Positions 1 to 10,917 of a DNA stretch of 64,000 bases are shown here, one piece after another (position 1 is the first letter of the stretch; the number at the start of each line of letters is the position of its first letter). The DNA comes from Miscanthus floridulus (Eukaryota > Streptophyta > Magnoliopsida > Poales > Poaceae). Made by a program: the position numbers and the translations under genes. The notes under the pieces were generated by a model. It saw nothing but the letters and a program-made list of their open reading frames with translations, did no database searches and was not told the origin of the DNA. The stretch covers positions 55,056,078-55,120,077 of the forward strand of contig NC_089591.1 in the NCBI RefSeq assembly GCF_019320115.1, read 5' to 3'.

Positions 1-1180
1 GCCGAGCCCTCGTGCCGGCAATCTTGTAATGTGATTTTGCGTTGAGCCATCGAGCTCAGTGGAGCATAGGTGTGGCCCAGTGTCTCATCGTTTCCTCCTT
101 TTTGCGCAGTAGCTTATGACGACGTCGGCCCCCAGATCCGAGATGTTCGACGGTGTCCATGATGTTGTAGTAGTAGGGCACGTAGTTCTCGTACTCGGGC
201 GGGCATACCTCCGCCTCCTTGGCGCGGACTAGTTAGAAAATTGTAGAAAATCCATACTAGTTGAACTTGCGGACCGTGTTTATCTCGGCTAGCATGTTCT
301 CTACCGAGTGGTAATGGACGTCAAGGAGGAGCTATGATTCTATGAGGGAGAGCGGCAACGGTCGTGGAAGACCGTGTTCCCTTCCTCATAGAATCAGAGC
401 TCTTCCGTGGCCAAGTACGGTGCCGTCCGGTGGAGAAATGCCCGCCGAGATGATCATGTAAGCAAGGTCAACTAGTACGGAAGCTTACGTGATCTTAGAA
501 GATGTGTGAGGTCATGAGAGCGTGTGTTTTTTCTCAATTTTGTCGAGCAGGTCACTTAGAATTAATTTTTCCATGAAACGCCCACGAGCTCGCCGATGTC
601 GAGCAGGTCACTTAGAATTAATTTTTCCATAAAATGAAATACTTAGAAATCATGCCTTTTATTTTTTAGAATTTATTTTTCCATGAAATGAAAAACTTAG
701 AAAATAGTTAGAAAATTGTAGAAAATCCGTACTAGTTGAACTTGCGGACCGTGTTCATCTCGGCTAGCATGTTCTCTGCCGAGCGGTAACGGACATCAAG
801 GAGGAGCTTTGATTCTATGAGGGAGAGCAGCAATAGTCGTGGAAGACCGTGTTCCCTTCCTCGTAGAATCGGAGCTCTTCCGTGGCCAAGTACGGTGCCG
901 TCCGGTGAAGAAATGCTCGCCAAGATGATCACATAAGCAAGGTCAACTAGTACGGATGGTTATTTATTTAAACATGTTTTTGAGCTAGAATTTGATGGAT
1001 ATTTGATAACTTCAGATCTACAAATGTCATCTATAAATGTTACTATCCTCGAGGTGGCACGTCCTGCAGGAGTCCATTTTATAGATATAGTTTTTATTTT
1101 TTATAGATATATCTAGTGGTGTAAAAGCTAGATGGCTGCCCCGAGAGACAACATGGATGAAGAAATGATGGATATTATCA
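1..1180. repeat. Left copy of a 1.18-kb near-identical direct repeat (CACTA-1 internal sequence)
   Basis: Reading base by base, this stretch matches 10918-12097 with no difference that I can see. The match stops abruptly after position 1180, just inside the first exon of the CACTA second gene (its ATG is at 1132). The left limit cannot be set because the window begins inside the match. On the minus strand about 1-240 reads partly like coding sequence (EYENYVPYYYNIMDTVEHLG is visible), but stops interrupt it and I do not recognise a product. The copy at 10918 lies inside CACTA-1. This one is joined to unrelated sequence at 1181, so it is a fragment of a sister CACTA copy or a recent duplication. 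Confidence 0.9.
230..954. repeat. Internal direct duplication (about 247 bp, two diverged copies)
   Basis: Bases 230-476 and 709-954 are two copies of the same sequence, differing by scattered, mostly transition-type substitutions. The second copy keeps a 66-codon minus-strand reading frame (732-932); the first has stops in it. The pair recurs at about 11148 and 11626 in the right-hand copy of the large repeat. The frame contains the motif GREHGLPRLLLLSLIESK, which I cannot assign to a family. It looks like a tandemly duplicated exon remnant of a CACTA-borne gene. Confidence 0.7.
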
Positions 1181-1278
1181 GCGTGGGGATGGGCGAGACG
1201 ATCTTTCCGTGGAATTGGAGACGAGGAAATTGTGGCCACTTGCAAGTTGCAGCTTTGCACTTGCACCGTTGCACGCGA

Positions 1279-1613
1279 GCGGGACCGCCGTACCGGTATG
1301 CGGTAGCGACCTGGCTCTCCGTTTCGGGCGGGGATTTTCTGTCCATGTGCATGCATGGTCCGCCAGTGTACCTGGTACGGTGTGGCCATCGACAGGGGAA
1401 ATCCCGTACGCGCCACACGTTTGAGATATGTGCCATAGTGTCCACACGTGAGTGCAACATGCTCAGCTTTATGAACACACTTCGAGCTGGTTCGATTTCG
1501 CTCGTGAATTGGAGATAGAAAAGGATTGAGGGGGATTAAATCTGCTGTAACTCAAGTCTTACTCATCTTCTATGATCTTTTTCTCTTTTTTTTGAAAAAG
1601 TAGGAGAGCTACC
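1279..1613. repeat. 335-bp direct repeat, copy 1
   Basis: Nearly the same sequence occurs at 3641-3975. It starts at GGGACCGCCGTACCGG and ends at GAGCTACC. The two copies flank the LTR and tandem-repeat block at 1614-3640. They are far too long to be a target-site duplication, so unequal recombination or an older element's terminal repeats are more likely. No protein is recognised in it. Confidence 0.75.
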
Positions 1614-2935
1614 TGTCGGTGTTTCGAGTAAACACCAACGAGTAAATTTGTATTTGTTGCGTGTTGGGTCCGGATGGTGTGCGGTTTATACTGATTCGGG
1701 CAGAATATCCCTACGCCCAATTTACGGCTACTGCTTGTGTTATTAGCACTGAAAGGCTCGTAGTAGGGGTACAAACGGACGAGAGATGGACATGTCCCAA
1801 GTCTCTCTGATAGAAAGGTCGAAAGGGTGTTGAGAGCTTGGATGCTGCTCAGCTATGTGTTATGTGATGCGGGGTGCATTTAATCGATCCGTCCCTTTAG
1901 TGGGGTGCCCTGCCTTTCCTTTTATAGATCACGGGAGAGCAAGGATTATAGATGGGAGAAAAAAGAAAAACCAGAGGTCAAGAAGGTCCTTCGAAGGTGT
2001 CGGGTCTTCCTTTTCCTTTGAGCCTGCCCTACTGATACGACAGACGGTGCTAGGGATAGCACGTTCACTAATACTGATAGGACCGTGCTCTAGCTTCGTT
2101 CAGCAAGTGGTCATGTTTCATCCCGCCCCGACGGACGGCGCGACGCACCAAGGTGCCGAGCCACGACCCTACAGGGAGCAGACGGCATAGAGGCCCCACG
2201 TTCGTTATTGTAGATGACATTAGTTTCCTCCTGGACCGTAGTGTTTATCGTATGTCTCCGTCAGGATTTGTGTCCGAGGGCAAATGTCGGCGCCCATAAC
2301 ACTGTAGGACAAATGTCGGGGCCCATAACACTGTTTGGGTTCTGACATGCCTGGAAGGGCTTAAAGCGCCCGTCTGGTCATATCCTGATAGTACTTTCCT
2401 ACAGACGTGCAGGGTATGGTCCTCGATATTGTAGTTGACTTGAGTGTCCTGCCTTATCTGCGCGCGCGTAGTTATGAAGGAGCAGTGCACAGATGTCAGC
2501 TGAGGCAGAGTCTGCCCCTGGACGTCGGACGAGGCGGAGTCTGCCCCCGGACATCGGGCGAGGCGAAGCTAGCCTTGGACGTCGAGCGAAGCGAAGTCTA
2601 CCATTAGATGTTGGGCGAGGCGAAGCCTGCCCTCGGACCTCAGGCCCGACGGAGCCTACCCTTGGACGTCGGGTGAGGCGGAGCCTGCCCCCAGACCTCG
2701 GGTGAGGCAGAGCCTACCCTCGGACGTCGGGCGAGGCAGAGCCTGCCCTCATGGGTCGAACGAGGCGGAGCCAGCCCTTAGGGGTTGGATGTGGCGGAGG
2801 CAGACCTTAGGGGTCGGACAAGGCGGAGTTACATTGGGCAAGAGGTGTAGTCTCATTTTTGTCTGTTCGGAACCATCAACGTTTGATGGTTATTAGCTCC
2901 TCGTCTTTGGGTACCCCAGTATTCGGTCCCCGACA
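1614..2935 (+). mobile_element. Ty3-type LTR (solo or orphaned)
   Basis: The segment starts TGTCGGTGTTTCG and ends GGTCCCCGACA, giving terminal inverted hexamers TGTCGG/CCGACA. Its opening resembles the LTR of common grass Ty3 elements (family recognition). The preceding five bases (CTACC) do not match the following five (GTAGC), so there is no target duplication to prove a solo LTR. What follows (2936-3640) looks like a fragment of the internal region. The downstream half is a GC-rich minisatellite. Confidence 0.7.
2490..2835. repeat. GC-rich minisatellite of roughly 31-bp units inside the LTR
   Basis: About ten diverged units of the type GTCGGGCGAGGCGGAGCCTG followed by CCCTCGGAC run head to tail. 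The array makes long open frames rich in Arg, Gly and Leu in several phases; these are repeat artefacts, not genes. Confidence 0.75.
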
Positions 2936-3180
2936 GTAGCCCCTGAGCCCCTAGGTGATTTGGATAGAATCGCCCGGGGGTGATTTGACTCGCCAGAGGG
3001 TGCGCGCGAGAGCACCCAACGGGTGTAGCCCCCGAGCCCCTGGGTGATTCAGATAGAGTCGCCTGGGGGGATTCGACTTGCCAGAGGGTGTGCACGAGCG
3101 CACCCGTCGGGTGTAGCCCCTGAGCCCTAGGGTGATTCGGATCGAATTGCTTGGGGGGTGATTCGGACCCTTCGCGGGTA
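2936..3180. repeat. Tandem repeat, period about 88-89 bp, roughly 2.7 copies
   Basis: Units begin GTAGCCCCTGAGCCCC at 2936, 3025 and 3113. The array lies directly after the LTR end. From 3180 to 3640 the sequence continues as probable retroelement leader, including a TATA-like CTATAAAG near 3456. I see no gene there. Confidence 0.7.
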
Positions 3181-3640
3181 TGGCTATGAGATTTGGCGGT
3201 TTGTTATTCGAATAATTCAATTGGGATCCTAACATCCCGTTCGTGGGGATCCGGTCAGAGTCAGCCTGGCTGAGACTCGATCGTGGACCGAAACTCTCGT
3301 GAAGCTTGTGTGCCTGACTTTTGGCCAATCGTGGGCCCATCCTTTTATCATAAGGGTGCCTTGGGACGGTCGTCAAAACTGTTAATGGGCCAACCCTAAA
3401 ACTCCTAGGCCCAGTCATGTTGGAGGAACGCTTTTTGACTCGTATCCTTTTACCTATAAAGAGTCCTGGTCGGCCCGGAGAGGCGAAACGTCCAACGCGA
3501 CTTTAGAGAGAAATGATAGGGATTAGGGGCGCAAATCCCACGTGGTGACGTGGTGGTGAATCATGGCAGGCGTGGAGATCTAGGCTGATGGTTGCCTTCC
3601 TTGCATCCGTCGCCCCTATAGAACCAAAGGGTTTACCCCC

Positions 3641-3975
3641 AGGGACCGCCGTACCGGTATGCGGTAGCGACCTAGCTCTCCGTTTCGGGCGGGGATTTTC
3701 TATCCATGTGCATGCATGGTCCGCCAGTGTACTTGGTACGGCATGGCCATCGACAGGGGAAATCCTGTACGCGCCACATGTTTGAGATATGTGCCATAGT
3801 GTCCACACGTGAGTGCAACATGCTCAGCTTTATGAACACACTTCGAGCTGGTTCGATTTCGCTCGTGAATTGGAGATAGAAAAGGATTGAGGGGGATTAA
3901 ATCTGCTGTTACTCAAGTCTTACTCATCTTCTATGATCTTTTTCTCTTTTCTTGAAAAAGTAGGTGAGCTACCCT
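3641..3975. repeat. 335-bp direct repeat, copy 2
   Basis: This is the partner of 1279-1613, with a few substitutions. It abuts the LINE sequence that continues to 4748 and may be the LINE's 3' untranslated part. That would explain its position but not its duplication to the left of the LTR. Confidence 0.75.
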
Positions 3976-4748
3976 TCTTTGTGTTGATAAGGTAAGTATA
4001 GTTTGAACTTACACGAGGCGAGTCAAGGCTTCGCTACCGAAGCTAAACAGACTTAAGTTACACCACATGTTTATACAACGTCAAAACATAAGTTACACCA
4101 CATGTTTATACAACGTCGAAACACAATAGACTACTCGCTAACTAATAAACTACACGAGCGTCTCACGTCTCCTCTTGACCACAAGTCGGCCTGCTATTTG
4201 ATTTTATTGAGCGGATCTAACATAGCTGTTGACTCTCCTCAGAAGAGTCGGGCATTGCACTTCTTTCAAATCTCTAGTGATGACAAGCGCGGACAAAGTG
4301 TCGAAGCTATTTCTTAGCGATATTGTAGTTGACTCCTAATATGAAACCACTGGTCTAACAAGGAGACTATAAAGTCTAGAGCAGTGACCTAAATTTGTAG
4401 TCTGTCGAAGATGATCTCCCAAATCTCTTTTTTGAATGAGGATAGCATGAAGATGTGATCCATTGTTTTAGCACCTCTTGATTATAGAAGAGGCAAGTGG
4501 TGTCTGGTGTGCAACTCCAGTATATGCCTAGCCCTTGCTTTCTAAATGCAAGCCAAAGGAAGATCTTTACTTTGAGGGGTACCCGAGTTTTCCAAATTAG
4601 CTTGTAGACATGAAAGTACTCTGCACCCTGATGAAGGTTAAAGTACGCCGACCTTGCCAAGTACATTATGTTCGCGGTCCATTTCCATACCATCACATCT
4701 TCGGTGTTAGCCTAAAGATAGACTGATTGTAGTAGCATGTCCTAGAGG
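3976..4748 (-). mobile_element. L1-type LINE, 3' part (zf-RVT region), degenerate
   Basis: On the minus strand 4376-4696 encodes a recognisable end of a plant non-LTR reverse transcriptase: VYKLIWKTRVPLKVKIFLWL is the start of the zinc-binding domain that follows the RT. Further 3' the frame is broken, with fragments such as CNARLFRG in another phase. The upstream part of the same LINE lies beyond CACTA-1 at 23868-24240, in the same orientation, so CACTA-1 split this LINE. A 36-bp tandem duplication containing TAAGTTACACCACATG sits at about 4053-4117. It has long been non-functional. Confidence 0.75.
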
Positions 4749-5090
4749 TACTAGTAGAGAAACGATCTTTGATTCAGCTTGAAATTTGGCTTTAGTTCCG
4801 GTATTTTTCGCGTCCAGGACTAGAGAGACCTTTAGTCCTGGTTTGTAGCTCCAACCGGGACTAAAGGTCCATGCCCAACGGCTACTGTAGCAGGCTTTTG
4901 CTGTAGGGGACCTTTAGTCCCAATTGAAGCTACCAACTGAGACTAAAGGTTAACTTTTACTCCCGGTTGGTCCCTCCAACCGGGAGTAAAAGTCTACTCT
5001 TGGCTGGAGGCTCCGTCCGGGACGAGAAATGGACCTTTAGTCCCGGTTTCTGTCTCCAACCGGGACTAAAAGTCCCCTCCTATATAGCCC
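4749..5090. promoter_or_regulatory. CACTA-1 left terminus, sub-terminal repeats and first promoter
   Basis: The TIR at 4749 is followed from about 4790 by repeated CCTTTAGTCCCGGTT-like words in alternating orientation. The array ends at a TATA-like CTATATAG near 5081, followed by a pyrimidine-rich leader. A plausible 5' UTR splice donor (TTGCCG|GTAATC) lies near 5168. By analogy with Spm, the array is both the transposase-binding region and the promoter region of the element. Confidence 0.8.
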
Positions 5091-5522
5091 TTCTTTCTCT
5101 CCGAGTACGATCCACTTCGAGCTCAGTGTTCTTGCTTCATCGCCGGCCTCTATTCTTCCTCATTGCCGGTAATCACAAGATTTCTTCGATTCCTCCATCG
5201 ATTCTTTGTTTCTAAATGTTACCAACTTTATACTCTCATGTTTCATCAGTAGTATATCTCATTTTGTGGACTAGATATATGTGGTTTTTTATAGTGGATT
5301 TTTTTATTTGTAAGCCATTTAAGCTCAAAATCACTTTAAAGTTTGCATATTTGGATGAAGGAAGGTTAAAGTAGTTATTCAAAACTAGTATTCAGCTTTC
5401 ATTTCTAGCATGCATAGCACATTTCATGGTTTAGAGATATAGAGAATTTTAGAGTTTTTTTAATTTTATTTGTTTATAAAATGAGAAATTTATATTATAT
5501 TAAAAATGAGTATAGAGAGTAG

Positions 5523-6004
5523 ATGACAACTGCTTTCGGGTCCTCGGCCTCTCATCGGGTTCCAAACCGACTGAGACTGGACCTCCCTCTCATTGCATGC
5601 GGTAAGTGTGAGGAGAAGATTGTGATGGAGTACCGGGTGAGAAAGGAGTGTCCTAACAAGGGCCGTATCTTCTATAAGTGTCCAGATCGCAATGTGAGTT
5701 ATTTTGTCACATTTGATGATTATGGTTAATTTATACTTATTTTCATGATGATTGTGATTAAAGTTCTAATTTTTTGTTTTAATTTCAGTGGGATGGCACA
5801 CGATGTTCAGGCTGGTACTGGGAGGAAGAGTATGTTGAACACATGCAAAACTCTTTTGCACAGGCGGCTACGGCGGCTGATGAGGCAGTGATCATGTGGA
5901 AGAAGCCTATAGATATTGAACAAACGCATGATCTATCTGTTTTAGTTGGGATTGGTCGCGAAATCCTTATGCTGTTGAACTACATTTTAGCTTTAGTTTT
6001 TTAG
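5523..6004 (+). CDS. zf-GRF domain protein carried by CACTA-1 (two exons, intact)
   Basis: Two exons, 5523-5693 and 5789-6004, join in phase 0 (donor AAT|GTGAGT, acceptor TTTCAG|TGG) to give a 128-residue protein. Visible features are Cys26-x2-Cys29, then Gly47-Arg48-x-Phe50 with Cys53, then Cys63 followed by Gly-Trp. This is the GRF zinc-finger signature (conserved G, R, F and cysteines). The C-terminal 60 residues are acidic, then hydrophobic. GRF fingers bind single-stranded nucleic acid in known proteins; a role in CACTA transposition is inference. It lies between the left terminus and TNP2 on the same strand, and has no stop or frameshift while every large ORF of the element is broken. 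The ATG at 5523 is the first in frame. Confidence 0.7.
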
Positions 6005-6127
6005 TGGTAGTTGGGATTGTCTACATTGTAGCGAGACTTTCATAAATTAATACCTTGTGTGGTGGCTTGTGTATCATATAATTAACTAATTATGTTCTAA
6101 GTTTTAATATGATATGTATGTCATGTA

Positions 6128-9100
6128 ATGCAGATAAGCCGACATTGGATGTACAATGCGGATCGCTGCTCCCAAGAGTTCATTGAGGGCGTGCATTCTT
6201 TCTTACGTGTGGCCGAGGCAAATAAACGTGATGGTTTCATGTGCTGCCCATGTGCCATATGTAAGAATTTGAAGGAATATGCTAGCTCAAGGAGTCTTCA
6301 TTCACACTTGTTGAAGTCAGGTTTTATGCCAAACTATATTTGTTGGACGAAGCACGGAGAAACCAGGGTTGTAATGGAAGAAGGTGAAGAAAAACAATAT
6401 GACGATGATGACATTATTGTTGAATATGGTGCCTTCAATGATACTGCAATGGGGGAAGCTGAATAAGAGATAGTGGTAGAAGATGAGCTCGCTGATGATT
6501 TTGGTCAGGCCATTCGTGACGCACAAAGAGAATGCGAAAGTAAAAAGAAGAAGATCAAGTTTGAGCGCATGCTAGAGGATCACAAGAAATTGCTATACCC
6601 AACTTGTGATGCGGGACAGAAAAAGTTGGATACCACACTGGAATTGCTGCAATGGAAGGCAAAGAATGGTGTATGTGACAAGGGATTTGGGGAGTTACTA
6701 AAAATCCAAAAGAAGATGCTTCCGAAGGATAACGAATTGCCTGTCACTACGTATGAAGCAAAACAGGTAGTCTGCCCTTTGGGATTAGAAATCCAGAAGA
6801 TACATGCATGTCCTAATGACTGCATCCTCTACCGTGGCGAGGAGTACGAGAAGTTAGATGCATGCCCGGTATGTCATGCCTCGCGGTATAAGATCAGGCG
6901 AGATGACCCTAGTGATGTTGAGGGCAAACGTCCCACGAAGAAAATCCCTGCCAAGATTATGTGGTATGCTTCTATAATACCACGCTTGAAACGTCTGTTC
7001 AGAAACAAAGATCATGCAAAGTTATTGCAATGGCACAAAGAAGACCATAAGGTAGACAATATGTTGAGACACCCTGCTGATGGGTCCTAGTGGAGAGCAA
7101 TCGATAGAGAATTCCTGGAGTTTGCAAATGACGCAAGAAACTTAAGGTTTGCTTTAAGTACAGATGGTATGAATCCTTTTGGGGAGCAGAGCAGTAGTCA
7201 TAGCACTTGGCCAATTACTCTATGTATCTACAACCTTCCTCCCTGGTTATGCATGAAGTGTAAGTTTATTATAATGCCAGTGCTCATCCAAGGCCCAAGG
7301 CAACCTGGCAACAACATCGATGTGTACCTGAGGCCACTAGTTGAAGAACTTCTACTTTTGTGGAACAGACTAGGTGTACGTGTGTGGGATGAGCACAAAC
7401 AGGAGCACTTTGACTTGCGAGCATTGTTGTTCGTAACAATCAATGATTGGCCTGCTCTAAGTAATCTTTTAGGACAATCAAATAAGGGATATAATGCATG
7501 CACACACTGTTTCGATGATATTAAAGGTATATTCTTGAAAAAATGTCGAAAGGTCATGTACCTTGGCCATCGTCGATTTCTTCCTGCGAATCACCCCATA
7601 AGAAAGAAAGACAAGCATTTTAAAGGTAAGGCAGACCACCAGACTAAGCGGGGCAACCGAACTGGTGAGGATGTACTCAATATGGTCAAGGATGTGAAAG
7701 TAGTATTTGGAAAGGCACATGGCAGTGAACCTGTTCCGAACGACATCGACGGTCACATGCCCATGTGGAAGAAGAAGTCCATATTTTGGAAGCTACCCTA
7801 TTGGCAAGTCCTAAAGGTCTGTAGCGCGATTGACGTGATGCACCTAATGAAGAATCTTTGTGTGAACCTGCTAGGCTTCATGGGTGTGTATGGAAAGCCT
7901 AAGGACACACTTGAAGCACGACAGGACCTACGGTGTTTGAAAGAACGAGACAACCTACATCCAGAGAAGACAGATGATGGACGCCATTACTTAAGTCCTG
8001 CCAGCTACACTCTTAGCAAAGAAGAGAAGGAAAGCATGTTTGAATACCTAGAGAGCATCAAGGTACCATCTGGATTCTCCTCGAATATAAAGGGTATAAT
8101 AAATATGCCAGAGAAGAAATTCCTAAACTTAAAGTCCCATGACTGCCATATGCTTATGACGCAATTGCTTCTAGTTGCATTAAGAGGAATTCTACCTCCA
8201 AATGTATGTCTAGCCACCATAAAGCTATGTGCATTTATCAATGCAATTTCTCAGAAGGCAATCGATCCAATGGATCTAGCTAAACTACAGAATGATGTGG
8301 TTCAATATCTTGTCAGCTTTGAGTTGGTGTTCCCTCATTCCTTCTTTAATATCATGACACACCTCCTAGTTCACCTGGTCAAGGAGATTAGCATTTTTGG
8401 TCCTATGTTTCTGCACAGCATGTTCCCCTTTGAGAGGTTCATGGGAGTCCTAAAAAAATATGTTCACAACTATGCTCGGCCAGAAGAAAGTATCACCAAG
8501 GGCTATGGAACAGAGGAGGTCATTGAGTTTTGTGTTGACTTTATTCCCGACCTTGACCCGATTGGTGTTCCTGAATCACGACACGAGGGGAGACTAAGTG
8601 GAAAGGGGACACTAGGGAAGAAAACATATATTGGTACGTAGGACAATTATTTTAATAAAGCATACTACATAGTTCTATAAAACTCCTTTTTGGTGGATCC
8701 GTATATCGAGACACATAAAGAGTTGCTCCGATCCGAGTTTTTAGAGAAGTCTGAACCTTGGATTACGCGTCAGCACATAGAAACTTTCAGCGACTGGTTA
8801 CAAAAAGAATGTCAGGGTGGTGAGAGTATTGATGAGCAACTGTATTTATTGGCTAGGTAGCCATCGTGGCATATCCTCATATACAAAGGGTACGAGATAA
8901 ATGGGAATACATTTTACATAGTAGCCCAAGATAAAAGGAGCACCAACCAAAACAGTGGTATCCGCATAGATGCCACCGACCCTAATGAAAATAAGCAAAC
9001 ATATTATGGCCGCATAGAGGAGATATGGGAACTAAACTATGCACCTACTTTTAAGGTACCTTTGTTCAAGTGCCAATGGGTAAAGGCGACTGGAAGCGGG

Positions 9101-9517
9101 GTAGCAGTCAACAACCAGTATGGAATAACAACCGTGGACCTCAACAATATTGGATACAAAGATGAACCGTTTGTCCTTGCCAAGGATGTGAATCAGGTGT
9201 TCTATGTCAAGGACATGTCTACAAAACCGAAGAGAGGGAAAAACAACAACGACCCAATCAATGAGCCAAAGCGCAACAACAACGACCCAATCAATGAGCC
9301 AAAGCACCACATAGTTCTTTTAGGGAAAAGAAACATCATCGGAATTGAAGACAAGTCAGACATATCAGAAGATTATGAAAAGAATGACCGAATTCCACCC
9401 TTCACAGTGAACAAAGACCCAAGCATCCAGTTAAATGATGAGGACACTCCCTGGTTAAGGCGCGATCATAACCAAGGAATATACGTTAAGAAGAAGTTCA
9501 CTACTGTGCCCGCTTGA
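6128..9517 (+). pseudogene. TNP2-type CACTA transposase, five nonsense codons
   Basis: One reading phase (frame 2) runs the whole length. It holds a Transposase-associated N-terminal domain (about 6136-6380, with CPCAICKN and HLLKSGFMPNYICWTKHGE), Transposase_21 (about 7160-7900, STDGMNPFGEQ and CIYNLPPWLC), a DUF4218-like part (about 8150-8560, HLLVHLVKEI and FPFERFMGVLKKYVHN) and a DUF4216-like part (about 8980-9200, YYGRIEEIWELNY). Stops interrupt it at 6464 (TAA), 7088 (TAG), 8639 (TAG), 8678 (TAA) and 8858 (TAG), with no frameshift that I can find. An AG acceptor just before 6133 suggests an upstream leader exon. TNP2 proteins cut and rejoin CACTA ends; this copy cannot give a full product. 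From 9518 to 9965 only AT-rich 3' flank is present. Confidence 0.88.
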
Positions 9518-9965
9518 TATATATAGTGTATTCATATTTCTATCGTGTATTCATATTTTCTATGATTTAAATGAATTTTCAGCTTGATGGTGGATTTCCT
9601 GTGGAGAATGTGTGATGAAAAAACAAATGATCAACGTCAATAAGATGTGAAAACTAATTTCCTGTCGAAAAGCAATAGTTTTAATGATTTTAATTAAGTA
9701 GTACATTTTTGCACAGTGAAAATTATGATTATTATTTACACTATGTTAAATATTTATACGGTAAAACAAAAGAGTTTAGGTTATAGATTTTTCTTATCTA
9801 CAATAATGCAAAACCAGGTCCCAGAATTCTTTTTGTAATTTTTTGCTAATATTTTATTTACTAGGCAATTAACAACTCTCTGCATATTTATATAAAAGAA
9901 ATATATAAAAAAGGGGAAACTTCTAGAAACTGGCGGGAAGCCAAACTACAGCCCATCTTTACTCC

Positions 9966-10165
9966 TGGGTGGACCAACCACCCAAGACTAAAGGTCAGAC
10001 CTTTAGTCCCGGTTCTAACCATCACCCGGGACTACTAAAGATGAGATGCATTTTCGTGGCCCGCCAAAATCTCCGTTACTCCCGAGCCGTGGCTACACCC
10101 GGGACTAAAGGTCAGACCTTTAGTCCCAGTTCTAACCATCACCTGGGACTATAGGTCCCCCTTTA
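9966..10165. promoter_or_regulatory. Internal copy of CACTA-1 sub-terminal repeats with second TATA box
   Basis: Words such as CCTTTAGTCCCGGTTCTAAC and CCCGGGACTAAAGGT occur here in both orientations, as at the element ends. The cluster ends in CTTTATAAACC near 10162. It sits exactly between the end of TNP2 and the start of a new GC-rich leader. The same order recurs in CACTA-2 (54106-54250). The simplest reading is a promoter for the second gene under the same binding-site control. A nested, decayed CACTA end is the alternative. Confidence 0.65.
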
Positions 10166-10169
10166 TAAA

Positions 10170-10870
10170 CCATGCCCTTCTCCCTTAGTTCCCTTCCTCC
10201 CTATCTCCACCGCCTTCTTCTCCAACCGGATCCAGTAGCCGCCAAGCCTTCTTCTCCGTCGCCTCATCTTCTCCACCAGATTGATCCAATCCAGCAGCGC
10301 CGCCACCCCCAGCCGACCACCCTAGCCTCGCCTCGTCACGCGCGCACGCTGTCACCAGCCCCACACGCACGCGCACTTCTTCTCCGGCCGACCAGCGCAC
10401 GCCTTGCGTCGTCCTCGTCCCTAGCCCACCCTGCCCGTCCTCACCGAAGCGCCGGCCCTTCACGCCCGAGGAGGACGCTGCCATCGTCCATGCCCACGCC
10501 AGCGTAGCTCCACCTCGAGGGCGCTGCTAGCGTGCCCAGCCTCTGCAGCTCAGACCGCGCTGAGGCCATCACCGACGATGGCGCACCATGCTACGATGAT
10601 CCTGTCCTCACCGAGATGGAGCGCATCAAGGCCGGCCTCCTCAACGACCAAGAAAAGGTCCCTCCTCCTCCTCACCTCTGCAACGTTGTGCCACTGCCAT
10701 TTTTATCGCCGTCGGTTCCATTGGTAACTCGCATTGAATCTTCTCTGCTCTCACGTTGTTGCAGTCGGAGTCCGATCGAGTTGCTGGAGCTACTCCGACG
10801 GCTGCAGGAGCTAGACCTCATGTTTGACACCTTGGATGTGAGCCACCGTCGCCACCATATATAATCCATT
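10170..10870 (+). other. GC-rich leader / possible captured gene fragment
   Basis: This cytosine-rich, coding-like stretch follows the internal TATA box. Two open stretches (10172-10507 and 10532-10864) have grass-gene-like composition. One reads DDPVLTEMERIKAGLLNDQE before a potential donor (GAAAAG|GTCCCT, near 10657). No family is recognised. It may be the first exon and leader of the second CACTA gene or a captured host exon. From 10871 to 10917 nothing is identified. Confidence 0.4.
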
Positions 10871-10917
10871 TATGATGGATTAATTGCTCCAACCTTTTGT
10901 AATCGGATAGATTGTGT

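Noticed and set aside
2490..2900. Repetitive Arg/Gly/Leu-rich proteins
   Set aside because: Products of the 31-bp minisatellite in the LTR.
5100..5220. Short ORF at 4967-5215 reading through the sub-terminal repeats
   Set aside because: Overlaps TIR-associated repeats and the leader; no domain.
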